Positions 23,285 to 34,807 of a stretch of 64,000 bases of DNA are shown here, one piece after another. Each line of letters begins with the position of its first letter. Within the stretch, counting starts at the first letter, position 1. Position numbers and translations under genes: made by a program. The DNA is from Ambrosia x helenae (lineage: Eukaryota > Streptophyta > Magnoliopsida > Asterales > Asteraceae), in NCBI GenBank assembly GCA_030844895.1, contig CM061223.1:3534001-3598000 (forward strand), given 5' to 3'. The notes beneath the pieces are model-generated. The model had not been told where the DNA came from, searched no databases, and saw only the letters and a list, made by a program, of their open reading frames with translations.

Positions 23285-23869
23285 CACTACAAGAAATTTG
23301 GGTATTTACCCACACATAGTATGTGTAGGAAAAACCATATAATGTGTTAGTAGTAATGTTTACCTACACATAAATTAAGTGTTATGATGTGTAGACTCAG
23401 CACTGTAGATATTGATCATTACCTACACATTTATTATGTGTAGGTATATAGCAAACTATACCTACACATATATGTGTGGCTAAAACTAATATATATGTGT
23501 TGGTAAAAGAATAACAACTTGTTAGATTGAGGTATGACGTGGCAGCTGACGTGGCATCCAACATGGCAGCTAATCATGTGTAGGTAAATATAAAGGATGT
23601 GTAGATATTGATCTTAACATGTGTAGACATTGATCTTAACATGTGTGGACATTGATCTTAACATGTGTAGATATAATATATATTCATGTGTTGGTAAAAT
23701 ATTCAAATGTGTGGATAATAACCACGATTTATTTAAATAATAATTTTTAAATGTATACAAACAAATACAAAAACAGTTATAGAAACATAAACGACCAAAT
23801 TAATGAATTACATACAAGAAAAATACACCTAAAAATCGAGATAGAAAATTAAACTTGCATCTTGATGTT

Positions 23870-26090
23870 AAAAGTGCTTGAGTCGCTTCATCAATTATCA
23901 CAAGATCAAATGAAGTGCCATCTAATTTTTTTGACAATGAACCAGTGAGAGTTGTTAAAACAACATCTGCGTTTTTTTATAACATGTGTGTGTCACAACC
24001 AGTTGCTGTCTCTAGCGTTCTTCTTTAGAAAGCATCTTGAGCTCCTTCCTTATGTCTTTTTTTGTGTTTGTCTTTAACCTTCAACAGTTTACTATTCAGT
24101 GTCTGTAAAGTCATTTACAATAGACGGGAGTACAAATTTTAGGAAAAATAAAATATTGGAATATTCAAATTCTGACTTTCTTAAAAAATAATTTACCGTC
24201 ATCTCTTTCTGGATGTCATTTGCAAGAGAACTATTATCCCCACGTAACACCTAAAAAGATATTCGAAAGAATGCTGATAAAATAATTCCATATTTATATG
24301 ACTATATATTAATCACATTGCTGCTAAGAATTTAACTTTGTTCACTAGCATTGCTTGTGTACTATGATTAAAAAAATCTAACAAACCAACTAAAATGAAA
24401 AGGAAAAATATATATATATATATATATAAATTTATACAGAAAGCTGAATTAAAGCAAACCTGTACATTAAGAGCACTTTCTAATACTTGGGGTAGTAACC
24501 GTGCAGGATGTCCCACTCTCACCAACTTCACTCTAGTCCAAAAAAATAACCACCAGTTTAATTAATTAATTCTTGGATGGCAAGTAATGCTTATTGCCTC
24601 AAAGGCAAAACATTTAACAAGGGACTGATTTATTTAAATAAACCAACTTCATCCATAATGATAATCCTGTTACCTGTGAGGAGCAGGTCGTTCAACAATA
24701 TTGTCAACAACGATATTAGAGGCAGCATAAGCAAGAATCTTCGACCCACGTTTCACTTCCTGTATAATAATTTCCACAACAGTTGTTGTCTTTCCGGTTC
24801 TAGGACAGGTCCATGCAGCAAAAACACGTCGTTTGATGATAGAGCTTTTTTAACTGCATCTTTCTTGAATGTAAAAAAGAACAAGTAAAAAAAAGATAAT
24901 TTCTTTATCTGTGTAAAACAGTAAAATTTGAAGAACTACACGAATATATTAACAAGTTTAAAGATAAGTGAATACAACATTTAAAACCTGAGAGTTATCA
25001 AGATAGGAACTAAATCTAAAGCAGGACCCATTCGAACACCTTTACTTAGTTGTATTAATGTGTCCTTCATCCTTCTGTATGCCACCAACACACATGTGTG
25101 TAAGGTTCTTACCAAAGTTTAAAAAACCAGAATCGAGCTTTGAGGCATTTTCCCTTAGCCTCGAGAGGTGTAAGCCTTGAGGCGAACAGAGGCGGAACTA
25201 AAAAAACAAATATAATTATGTATGTTATAAAGAAATAGAATACTAACTAATTTCATCACAAGATTCATCAAAAACATAAAAAAAACATACATCATACTAT
25301 TTTTGGTCTCAATACTCGTTTTCTGGCCGCCTAATCTCGAGGCGCGCGACTCGGCCGTTTGTTTTAAACTATGGTTCTTACTATGAGAAGATGGGAATTA
25401 GAGAAAATAGTGCAAATTAGTTATGAAAATTCTACCTCATTAGCCACTTTCTCAATGCGTAAAAGACTATTTAAACCTTCTTCTGGTATATCATCAAAAG
25501 CAATGGTGATTGATGAATCCTGTAAAAATGTAATGCAAGCATCTTAATATTCAGGAAAAAAATTTAAAGATGTAACTGATTTTAGAGGAAATTTATCTAC
25601 CTTCAATCGATAAACAACGCCTTGTCCAAATACTAGGTATTTAACAACTTGAAAACCCCTCTTTGAAATTAACTAATTTTGATCAAGCTTCTGCAAGAAC
25701 ATCATCAAATAATATTAATTTCCAAAAAGACTAAAACTTTAACAATATATAACAATTCAAAATATTAACCCACTAACCTATGAGCAAAAAGCACGTTGCG
25801 ACGAAGAAAGATATGAGGGGAGCGATTAGTGAGACGGTGGACTCGATCAACAAACGATTGGTCAAGTCTTTGACAGCAATGAGTTTATCATAATCGATTT
25901 TGCCTTAAGTGTTTGAAAAGATGCAATATCTAACTTACATGTTTGGGCCTTTTCTATTTTAATCGGCTACTTAGGTTACTCGAAGTAACATGGCTCTTGA
26001 ACCGTTCAAAATCATTAAGCGAAGCCCTCTTCTTTTGAACAATAAGCTTCCTTCCCCAAGAACTGCTATAACTTGTTCTTAGCATCTGCA
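23870..26090 (-). pseudogene. Captured SMUBP2/IGHMBP2-like DNA helicase fragments
   Basis: Reading leftward, exon-like blocks match the order of the plant UPF1-like superfamily 1 helicase SMUBP2/IGHMBP2. They are: RKLIVQKKRASLNDFERF (about 26050); GFQVVKYLVFGQGVVYRLK (25600-25670); DSSITIAFDDIPEEGLNS (25450-25520); MKDTLIQLSKGVRMGPALDL (25010-25090); a Walker A region altered to CPRTGKTTTVVEI (about 24790); GSKILAYAASNI; VKLVRVGHPARLLPQVLESA (24470-24530); VLRGDNSSLANDIQKEM (24200-24253); and VVLTTLTGSLSKKLDG, then LVIIDEATQA, the Walker B motif (23890-23970). Intron-like gaps separate them, so the capture was at DNA level. Downstream motifs are absent and the P-loop is damaged, so it is non-functional. 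Confidence 0.78.
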
Positions 26091-26496
26091 TATTATCAAA
26101 AGTTGGTTATTAAAATTCATAAACATAGGATAAGATTTGTTTGTATTACATACTAGCATTTTTAAATAATTATATTATACCATATGATGTATGAAAAATA
26201 TCATAGCATGAGAATACCTACCTTGCATTGGTTCCGATTGGTATAGTTTTATCTTTTTGTGGGTTCAAGATTGATCGATGCGTTTAGAACATTTGGGTTG
26301 GATTTAAATCACATATATTCTGAAGGAATGAGGGGGATTTTGAAAATTAATGACCATGATTTACCTCAGATGGGTTCAATCGATTACTAAACACCGTGAC
26401 CATCTCTTCCATTATCTTCGTCTCGCCATTGGTTTCGTCAAGCCGCTTTCCCCGGTTGTTGATTGCAAACCTGTTATCATATTCCATACCCCCTTA

Positions 26497-26783
26497 GAGC
26501 ATTCACGGTAGCTTCCCCATCTCCAATTTACTCACAACCAATCACAACCACATATTACAATAAAAATCATTACAGTTTCTCTCTCCTCCACTCACAACCA
26601 CTTTCAACAAATATTAAAAAATAAATACACTTTCCAGTTTTCCCCAAAAGATTCCCAAATAACCCCAATTATACCGATCAACAGTAGATTCCCCATTTTT
26701 CTTCACTCACAACCCCTCAAAACCACCCCATATAATTTAGGGGCTACCCTCACATAAAAATGGGGGAGCTATTGCGAATGCTC
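26497..26783. mobile_element. Tourist-like MITE, complete
   Basis: TIRs GAGCATTCACGGTAGC and (inverse) GAGCATTCGCAATAGC, with TTA on each side (26494-26496, 26784-26786). Reference copy for the family also seen at 9886 and 8624. It lies inside the CACTA element. Confidence 0.8.
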
Positions 26784-27371
26784 TTATAAACGAAAGTTAT
26801 ATTGCCTAAAAGCTTGTCTGTCTATAAACTGATCTCTTGTATGATTCTAGGGTCAGTTGGTACAAAATAATTATGTTTAAAAAGAAATACTTAAAGGCAC
26901 TCTCAAATATGATTTGTAAGAATGCAATGATTACCATATAATGTCAGCGAACTTACCTTGAAGACAATCTTTAGAAACAGCTTTGTAGTTGCGGCAATAA
27001 AAAAAGATGAGATTAGGGTTTTTGTTGAAGGATGGAGACGGATTATATAGGGTCTGGTTATTTGCACAACTAGGGTTTTTATTTGCACAACCCCTCCACG
27101 GGTCGTCGAGGCCTGGACAGCCGTCCTGAAACCCTAATTTTTCTTAACGGCCCATCTAGGCCTCGACGACCCGTCCTAAGGTTGTTTAGGGTTTTTTGTT
27201 GGTTGTGTAGATAGTATCACCCATTATATATTTTATAATTTGATTAAAAAACTAAAAATTAAAAAATAAAATACTTGCATCACATTATGCTACTTGGCAC
27301 AATTAAAGGGGGAATGAGGCCACCAATGAATGTCACGTCATCAAACACCAATTAAGGGGTCCAACACTTGT

Positions 27372-27660
27372 AGCTCAGTTGGTTGAGTGTCTAAAGTTTT
27401 CTATGGGAGGCTTGGGTTCAATTCTCACTAGCTACATTTGGAGGACATTGGTGGAGGGGAAATGAGGGATGACCCGGCCATTGGCTTGGGTTCGAGTCCT
27501 GATCCCGACCAGTTTTACCGATTATTTCACTGTCGTGCCTTCGGACGGGTGAGTAGTCGGGTTTTCCCGAGAATTGGTGGCAATTGGTGGCCCGGGTACT
27601 CTCGAGTACCTGATTCACCAAAAGGGTGCCCGAGAGTGCTCGGAAATTGATTCGTTAGCC
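27372..27660 (+). mobile_element. tRNA-derived SINE-like sequence
   Basis: Begins TGTAGCTCAGTTGGTTGAG, essentially a tRNA A box and D-arm. GGTTCAATTCTC (B box) follows about 30 bases on, and a second B-box-like GGTTCGAGTCC lies at about 27488. No convincing target duplication was found. Confidence 0.55.
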
Positions 27661-28433
27661 GTTAAAAAATTAGATAGATTCAACTTTAAATAGATATTAT
27701 AACAACATAAAGTCTCACTTATTTCCATCTCAATTGGTTCGAACTGTAACCACTTTAATTCTTGAACCCACAACAATACAAATAAAAAAAAAATGCATAT
27801 CAATGTTTACTTAATTATATGTTTCCATTATCTACACATATCTAACATTTTAATATGTGTAGGCAATTATTTCGCCACGTCATATTCAAACAATAAAATA
27901 AAAATTGATTACTTACTTATGTATCGAATATATAAAAATATTGTATATTTTTTATATGTGTAGCTATTTATTTTGCCACGTAATTTCCAGAAAACTAAAA
28001 TAAAAAACTATTTACTTACTCATGTATCCAATATCCACATTTATTGTAGAATTTTTTAATATGTGTAGCTATTTATTTTGCCACGTCATTTTTTAAAATA
28101 AAATTAAAAATTTATTTACTTAGCGTAGCTACATATTTAGTTACATGTATTTTGTGTTGGTAAAATCATCAATTACTCACACACATATATCAATTCTTTA
28201 CACATATTTAGATAATTTACCTACACATAACGAAAATTTTTCACATGTGTAGGTAATGTATCATTTAACTGATTGCAAGTTTTTGTGGGAAATTTTCCCA
28301 CCAACACCATATGTGTGCTAAAAGCCATTACCAACACATATTAAGTGTTATTCATTATGAAAAAAACATCATCAACCATTACCCACACATATAATAACAT
28401 GTGTGGGTAAACATCCAATTTCTTGTAGTGTCC

Positions 28434-29163
28434 ATGTCGAGAAGACTATCATAGTTACTCTAACTATGAACTCGAAGAGGCACCTTTCTCAGGTAACCAG
28501 GAGGATTATTTTTATTACTCTGAAAACTTACAATCATGTTTTTCTCCAGGTTACTATCAAGATCAATATCAAATTCCTCCCGATGAAGACAAATGTGTAG
28601 AGATGACATATCAAAGCGAGGAGGAAAATAACCTTGCTCGAGCAGAAACGATATTATCCAAGCTCGAGGATTTTTTATCAACACCCAACCTCTCAATTCA
28701 ACAAAGAATTGAGTACTTAAGTTTGAAATGCGAGGTGTTATCGGCAAGGATATATATAGCAGAGTCTATATCTCCCTACCTGATGATATCAGAGACTATT
28801 CTCAAGTTAAGGATGAGGTTGTGGAGACTAATACCACACCAAATCCTTCACTTGTTGAAGATTTACAAGTAGAAAAGGTGGTTGTTGTTGTTGATGCAGG
28901 TGTCACAAGTCTTTCTCAAGATTCTCACAACTCTCATCTCGCACTAATTACCTTCATAAACAAGGTTTGGGATGAAGATTCAAAGACAAATATTAGGAAT
29001 GTGAGATTACAAGACATCGGGCAAAGGCTAGTGAGATGGTTCTTCCACAACGACAAAAAGCGCCCAATTCACATGTCAATCTTTAAACATCTGTTTATTT
29101 GGCATGTAAACTACCGAGCATACTTTGGAAATTCGGTAGGCAAATGTTCTTTGAGACCACCAT
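28434..29163 (+). pseudogene. Zinc-knuckle ORF, C-terminal part after the CACTA
   Basis: Continues in frame with 23070-23284 (CREDYHSYSNYELEEAPFSG), includes AETILSKLEDFLSTPNLSIQ, then needs one frame change near 28750-28780 to continue LPDDIRDYSQVKDEV to a stop at about 29163. The spliced protein would be about 310 residues with knuckles only at the N-terminus. Family not recognised beyond a retroelement accessory or gag-like ORF. Confidence 0.5.
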
Positions 29164-29420
29164 GAATGAACATCAGGTATGATTCTTGTACATTTTGTAT
29201 ATTTATATATTTGTTTTATTTTTTTTCTTTTATTTTTAGTTTGTATTTTGAGTCTCTTTTGATTTCTGGGAATGCTTGGAGTTTAACTTGCAATCAGATA
29301 ACCTGGCCTGTACTCAATCTCCATTCAGGCGGGATAGATATTGTACATCATCGGTGTAGCAGGCATCCCAGAATTTTATGTTTTTTTTTTTTTTTTTTTG
29401 AGTCTTAGTTTCAGGTTTGT
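29164..29420. other. Tail of the Athila-like insertion
   Basis: T-rich non-coding DNA with a T18 run at 29382-29399. I do not find the expected 3' LTR, so a deletion must have removed it before the Tat gag resumes. Confidence 0.5.
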
Positions 29421-29579
29421 TTGTCGGCCAGGAAGGTCAAGTCCAACACCCTTTCCCCTATTCACGTCTCAACCTCCCGTCTCAAGTGCACCCATAGGGC
29501 ATGAACTCACTTTGGACCAACTCTTACAGTCCCCAGTCTCAAGCGTTCCACCTCCAGCACCCACTTCATGGGAGCAAGC
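29421..29579 (+). pseudogene. Tat-type gag, second fragment
   Basis: Proline/serine-rich coding ending SVPPPAPTSWEQA at the TRIM insertion point. It continues MASLPMAPSASISMPMG at 30209 in the same frame once the TRIM and one CAAGC are ignored. Confidence 0.55.
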
Positions 29580-30203
29580 TGTGACACCCCAGGAAAATCC
29601 CACATCGGCCGTGGCCAGGAGAGATCCTTGGTTCATAAGTAATGTTTTGCCTCTTAAATCACCAACGCGTTTTGGGGCTTAATGTTAGTGGATGAGAGGA
29701 GAACTCCACAGTTAAGCGTGCTCAGATGGGATCAGTTTCAGGATGGGTGACATCCTGGGAAGTTTCCATCGGGGCACCCAAAAACAAATCCGTGAGCTCT
29801 GGGTGGGCAAAGCGGACAATATTGGTGGTGAGGGGGGCCGGATGTTACAGATGGTATCAGAGCTACTCCTGTGCCTTTCGGGATGGTGGGTACATACCTC
29901 ATCAGGGACGATGAGACTCTAACAGGGGGTGAATGTGACACCCCAGGAAAATCCCACACCGGCCGTGGCCAGGAGAGATCCTTGGTTCATAAGTAATGTC
30001 TTGCCTCTTAAATCACCAACGCGTTTTGGGGCTTAATGTTAGTGGATGAGAGGAGAACTCCACAGTTAACCGTGCTCAGATGGGAGCAGTTTCAGGATGA
30101 GTGACCTCCTGGGAAGTTTCCACCGGGGCATCCAAAAACAAATCCGTGAGCTCTGGGTGGGCAAAGCGGACAATATTGGTGGTGAGAGGGGCCGGGTGTT
30201 ACA
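29580..30203 (+). mobile_element. TRIM (miniature LTR retrotransposon), complete
   Basis: Two 270 bp LTRs (29580-29849, 29934-30203) start TGTGACACCCCAGG and end GGTGTTACA or GGATGTTACA. The internal region is only 84 bp, with an initiator-Met primer-binding site TGGTATCAGAGCT (29852-29864) and a purine tract AACAGGGGGTGAA before the second LTR. The perfect 5 bp CAAGC at 29575-29579 and 30204-30208 is the target duplication. About ten substitutions between LTRs make it moderately old. Non-coding, so it depends on proteins supplied by other elements. Confidence 0.93.
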
Positions 30204-30208
30204 CAAGC

Positions 30209-32856
30209 CATGGCCTCTCTACCCATGGCTCCTAGTGCCTCGATAAGCATGCCTATGGGAGTCAGCAGCATGATGACACCTGAAAGCCTTCAAGGCTTCA
30301 ACCTTATGCCTCAAATGATGGCTCAAATGATGACCCATTTTCCTTGGCAGCAGCCCATTAGCCAAGCACAGGTTGCCCACCAAGGTAACCCGAATGGGAA
30401 CAACAACATAAGAGTCGAAAACAACATGAACCAACCTTACAAACCCAACAGCCTCTCCCGTTTCTCTCCACAAATAGCCGACAACGAGTTCCTCATTAAG
30501 CTAAAAAATGACATCTCACATAAAGACCTATGATGGTACCGAGGACCCTGAAGATTACTTACAAATCTTCTCAAGAGCTGCTCAGATGGAGAAATGGGGA
30601 AACCCTGAATGTTGCCTCATGTTTATGCAAACACTAGTTGGGCAAAGGATTTTTGTCTAACATCTCTCAACAAAGACGTTATGTCAAGGATGCTACCGTC
30701 ATCTTCCAGATCAAGCAAAGAGATGATGAAAGCCTCAGAAACTTCACTGAACGATACAAGAAGGAAGGTCTCACATATGTCGGTGCTGATGAAAAGATGA
30801 AGGTTGCAGGGTTCATGAATGCTATTAACTCCAAATACCTCACTCAAGATTTCAACAAAAGTCTCCAAGGACCCTTGAAGAAGCCCTTGAAAGGGCTAAA
30901 GCTCACATTCGAGGGGAGGAAGCTGTGGATATCAAGGAATAGAGAAAAAGAGCTTCTAGCTGGAGAAGCTCTAGCCCAAACAGAAAGATGGGTAACTCTG
31001 GGTCCTATGACAGACGATCCAAAGGACCAGAATCCCGAAGGTCTGAAGGTAGGAACCCTCTAGGCAGAGACCGAATGATAAGCTTCACCGTTTTAACCAA
31101 AACCCCTCAAGAAATTCTGGCAACTAAAGAAGTCAAGCATAGCTTCAGACCTCCCCGTCCTTTACCAAAGAGCAGGAGAAAAGAAAACTCCAACCAATAT
31201 TGTGAGTTCCATGAGGAGAAGGGACACCACACTAATGACTACTTCCAACTCAAGAAAAAGGATCGAGGACGCTGTCAAGTCCGGAGAACTAGCTCATTTG
31301 GTCCGGAGAACTGCTTCCACACTAATGACTGCTTCCGAACAAATGCCCACGGTTGGAAGCTTGAGAACGACAATGTGTCTGCTTCCCACCACCTGAATGA
31401 GAAAGGAACTATGACCCTCTTGGTGTGGAAGCCCTCATAGGATCAATCAAGACACAACGAGCCTACATTGATACTGGGGCGGCCATGGAGATCATGTTTG
31501 AAAGATACTTCAAGTTTCTGAGCTCAGATGAACGCTCCAAGCTCCAACCATCTGAGTCTTCCGTCAAAGGTATAGTTGACATAAATATAAAGCCTTTAGG
31601 GCAAATAACACTGAATGTCAGTTTCTCCAAAGGAAAGATGCAGAGAACCGAACCACTCACTTTTATAGTCCTCAACCTGCCTTCAAGCTATAATGTTATT
31701 ATCAGCAGACCAGGCTTGGTCACCTTTGATATGGTCGTCTCTGTTAGCCAAAAAAGTGTGAAATTCCCTCCAACCCTTTGCCGAGGTACTTATGATAGAG
31801 GGAAATGAAGATGAAAGGGGCAAACAAGGCTTAAGTAATAACCCAGAATATCCCGAACAAAGGATTAGGGACAATATAAGCCTCCCCAAAGACATACTCT
31901 CAAAGCTTGAAGGGTTGCTCAAAAGCAACGTTGATGTCATTGCTTGGAGCCCCAACGACATGACTGGCATTCCGCGTGATATCGTCGAACATGAGCTTAG
32001 AATTCTTTGCTTGAAGAATCGAAGCCTTGCCCCTGAAAGAAGTTTGGCAGCTTGCTTAGAGGTTGACAAGCTTGTAAAAGCTGGCATCCTTTGAGAGGTC
32101 AAATACCAATCATGGGTTGCCAACCATGTGATGGTTCGAAACCTGATGAGTATTGGAGGATGTGTATAGATTTTAAAGATCTCAACAAAGCATGCCCAAA
32201 TTTTGCTATCCCCTACCTGAAATTGACCTTAAAGTTGACTCGCTTACAGGCTTCCTCTTCAAATGCTTCCTGGATGCCTACAAGAGTTATCACCAGATAC
32301 AAATGAAGGAAAATGATGAAGAAAAAACTGCTTTCCATACTAACAAAGGTATTTTTTGGTATCGAAAGATGCCTTTTGTTTGAAAAATGCAGATGCTACT
32401 TATCAAAGGCTAGTGGATAAAGCCTTCGCCAATCAAATTGGCAAAAACATGGAAGCTTATGTTGATCACTTGGTAATCAAGAGCAAGACTGAAGATCAAA
32501 TGCTTGAGGACATACAAGAAACGTTTGACAATCTCAAGAAGATCAACATGAAGTTTAACCCAGTCAAGTGCTCGTTTGGTTTTGAAGAAGGAAAACTCTT
32601 GAGGCACATTGTAGGAAAGCAAAGCATTAAAGCTAATCCCAACAAGGTCCGAGCTGTTCTAAACATGAAGTCCCCCCAAACAAAGAAAGAGGTGAAAAAG
32701 CCTAAATGGGAAGCTTGCAGCCTTGAAGCGTTTCATGTCCAAACTGGCAGAAAGATCCATACCCTTCTTCAAAACTCTTAAAGGGTGCACTGATAAAAAA
32801 GATTTCAATTTCAGATGGACTGAGGAAGCTAATCCTAAAACGAAGATGAAAGAAAG
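30209..32856 (+). pseudogene. Tat/Retand-type Ty3 gag-pol remnant
   Basis: Collinear but frameshifted blocks. Gag: TYDGTEDPEDYLQIFSRAAQ at about 30523, then DESLRNFTERYKKEGLTYV. A knuckle-like YCEFHEEKGHHTNDYF follows at 31200. Protease: AYIDTGAAMEIMF at 31460. The RT linker is DVIAWSPNDMTGIP. RT: CIDFKDLNKACPNF at 32165, YHQIQMKENDEEKTAFHT at 32290, and the catalytic strand AYVDHLVIKSK at 32456. The second catalytic aspartate of YVDD is replaced by histidine, so the enzyme would be dead even without the frameshifts. It ends at the start of RNase H (FRWTEEA). No integrase or 3' LTR remains. Confidence 0.82.
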
Positions 32857-33334
32857 TTGAAGGGTCAAAGTGACAAGTTTGATTAATTAGTTATTTCAAC
32901 GTTTTGAATTATCTGGTAGGTTTTGATAATAGAGATAATTATGTAAGTTAGTATTAGATTATAATTAAGAGAAGTATTTGAGTAGAATTAGAATGGTTAT
33001 ATATATATATATACTTATATTAGTATAAATAGATGGTTAGGACCTATGTAATTTGTGTGTCAAGGTTTTATAATAAACAGAAAGAGTCGATCTTGGTTGA
33101 GATCGAAATTCGTGTTTTTGGCCCTGATCGCAAACAATTTAACCAACCTAATTTTCACTCAAGAGCCCAAAAATAGTGTGTTTGCATGCTAATTTTTGTT
33201 CTTTATCACTTACTATTGTTGTGACCGGGTACATCTAAATTAAAACTATATCAAACACCTGAAATCTTTTTTATTAAAACTTTTGTCTAAACCACACATA
33301 AGGAAACGAAATGACACAATAATTTGCCCCTAGC
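32857..33334. repeat. LTR-like non-coding DNA, unassigned
   Basis: AT-rich, with a TATA-like AGTATAAATAG (about 33023) and AATAAA downstream, resembling LTR promoter and polyadenylation layout. No paired copy or target duplication found. The last ~100 bp precede the pseudogene stop. Confidence 0.35.
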
Positions 33335-34764
33335 TCAATGCTTCACAACTTCTGGCACGTTAACTGGATACCTATGAATGCAATCAGTCCATGCATCACC
33401 ATTATTCGGGCCATCTATTTCTTTGTTACATTCCCAAACAGCACTATTGCATTTGAACCCACTTCCAACCCTATTTGCCATACCCTATCTCCTTTCTTCA
33501 TCCTTCCTTTAGCTTCTATATAACCCAACTCATACCACAATGAAGATGATGATGTGTTCCCGAAACCGGTGCAACGTCATCCTCGATGCTTCCACATGCT
33601 CCGAAGACAGCCTTAGATGCTTCTGAAGCTCGTCGATAACCGCCCGTCCACCCGCGTGGATACAGAAATGATCAAACGCCTTTTTAAAGTCCGGAATGTA
33701 GGGTTTTCTAGCTAGTTTAAGGATCTTTCTCCCGAAAAGATTGAAAAGGTACAAGAGTTGTTCGGATATTGGAAGAACCAACGGTCCGATCGTGCTTATG
33801 TTTGATTTTAATGAGTTGGCTGCGATAACCATTAGGTCTAGGTTTAACGCTATCCCTACATGACTTCTTTGTCCTCTTCTTGTGTTACACAACGGTAAGA
33901 TTTGTCTTCGGACCCTTTGTGGGTCCGAACAACATGCACAAGACTATACTTTGCATGTTTACGTTGTGACCTTTTATTGGTCAGCAGAACGGCTGCTCCT
34001 CCCATTCTGAACAAACAGTTTGGGAGGAGCATCGACCGTTCTTTCCCCATGTAAGAAATTGGGGGTGATTATTTCAGTACTAATCACCACCGCGTATGAT
34101 TCTGGGTGGACTTGGAGTAGGTGTTTCGCGAAATCTATTGATATTAAACCGCGCTACAACCCATACCCGACAAGTTGAAACTCTTGACATTACTTTCATT
34201 TTATACTTGTTAACCACATGGCTGAAAGAGAAGGAGTTGGTGCAAAGAGACTGCAGTTTTCAATCAATATATCAATATCTTTCGGGTTAATACCGGTTTT
34301 TTGAAACAATGAATCCATGGTTGAGAAAATGACCAATTGGGATTCATCTCTAGCATCAACCATATAAGGGTCTGGTGGAGATAATGCAAAGGATGAGGTA
34401 AACATGTTTCTTCACCCAAACCAGATCTTTCAAAGATCTTGACTTGGAAAGCTACGCTTTTGGGCTGTGAGGCTAAGATGATGCGACCATGTTCACACGC
34501 AGTGGCATAGGGTACTCGGAGAACGGAAGGCGCCTTGAAACAGGCGAAATCGACGAGGTAAACGGTTCGAGGTTTGTTGATCAAGAAGTAGAATGTGATA
34601 ATGGAGATGATTAGCAAGGTGAAATAGAGTGTGTGGACTAAAGAAAGATGGTATGGGAATTGTTGAAATGTTTGAATGGAGATTGCAAAGAGTAGGGTTA
34701 TGATGACAAGTTTAGGGACATGGTTGATGAGATAGTCATAAAACTGTTTTGCAGACTTCCACAT
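33335..34764 (-). pseudogene. 3-ketoacyl-CoA synthase pseudogene
   Basis: The minus strand starts MWKSAKQFYDYLINHVPKLV with two N-terminal hydrophobic segments. It passes YLVDFACFKAPSVLRVPYAT (FAE1/type III PKS-like domain), GLGEETCLP, the active-site region GMGCSA (about 34155), LLPNCLFRMGGAAVLLTN, RTHKGSEDKSYRCV, IGPLVLPISEQLLYLF and FCIHAGGRAVIDELQ. It ends GSGFKCNSAVWECN...VPEVVKH at 33335. Catalytic Cys, His and Asn (GNTSSSSLWYE) are all encoded, but in different frames: breaks occur right after GMGCSA, before VGIAL (about 33870), after HRF (about 33560) and near 33450. Functional KCS enzymes catalyse the condensing step of very-long-chain fatty acid elongation in the ER. About 475 codons against ~500 usual. 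No introns needed. Sequencing error is possible, but several independent breaks favour a real pseudogene. Confidence 0.85.
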
Positions 34765-34780
34765 TGTTAATGAGATGAAT

Positions 34781-34807
34781 GGGGGGGGGGGGGGGGGGGG
34801 GGGGGGG
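34781..34807. repeat. G27 homopolymer
   Basis: Twenty-seven consecutive G on the plus strand, 17 bases upstream of the KCS pseudogene start (C-run on the gene's sense strand). Exceptional in AT-rich DNA and a possible assembly or polymerase-slippage artefact. Confidence 0.9.

Larger units (their letters stand above)
23285..28430. mobile_element. Non-autonomous CACTA (En/Spm-type) transposon with captured helicase gene
   Basis: The ends are perfect: CACTACAAGAAATTTGG at left and the inverse CCAATTTCTTGTAGTG at right, with a 3 bp TCC duplication (23282-23284, 28431-28433). Both subterminal regions are packed with ACCTACACAT/TGTGTAGG repeats, the expected transposase-binding architecture, including a ~21 bp tandem (ATGTGTAGACATTGATCTTA) at about 23577-23680. 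No transposase is present. The cargo is a minus-strand helicase gene fragment, a MITE and a tRNA-like SINE. Confidence 0.9.

Noticed and set aside
23577..23680. CRISPR-like regular repeats
   Set aside because: Short tandem repeats in a CACTA subterminal region of plant DNA, with no unique spacers.
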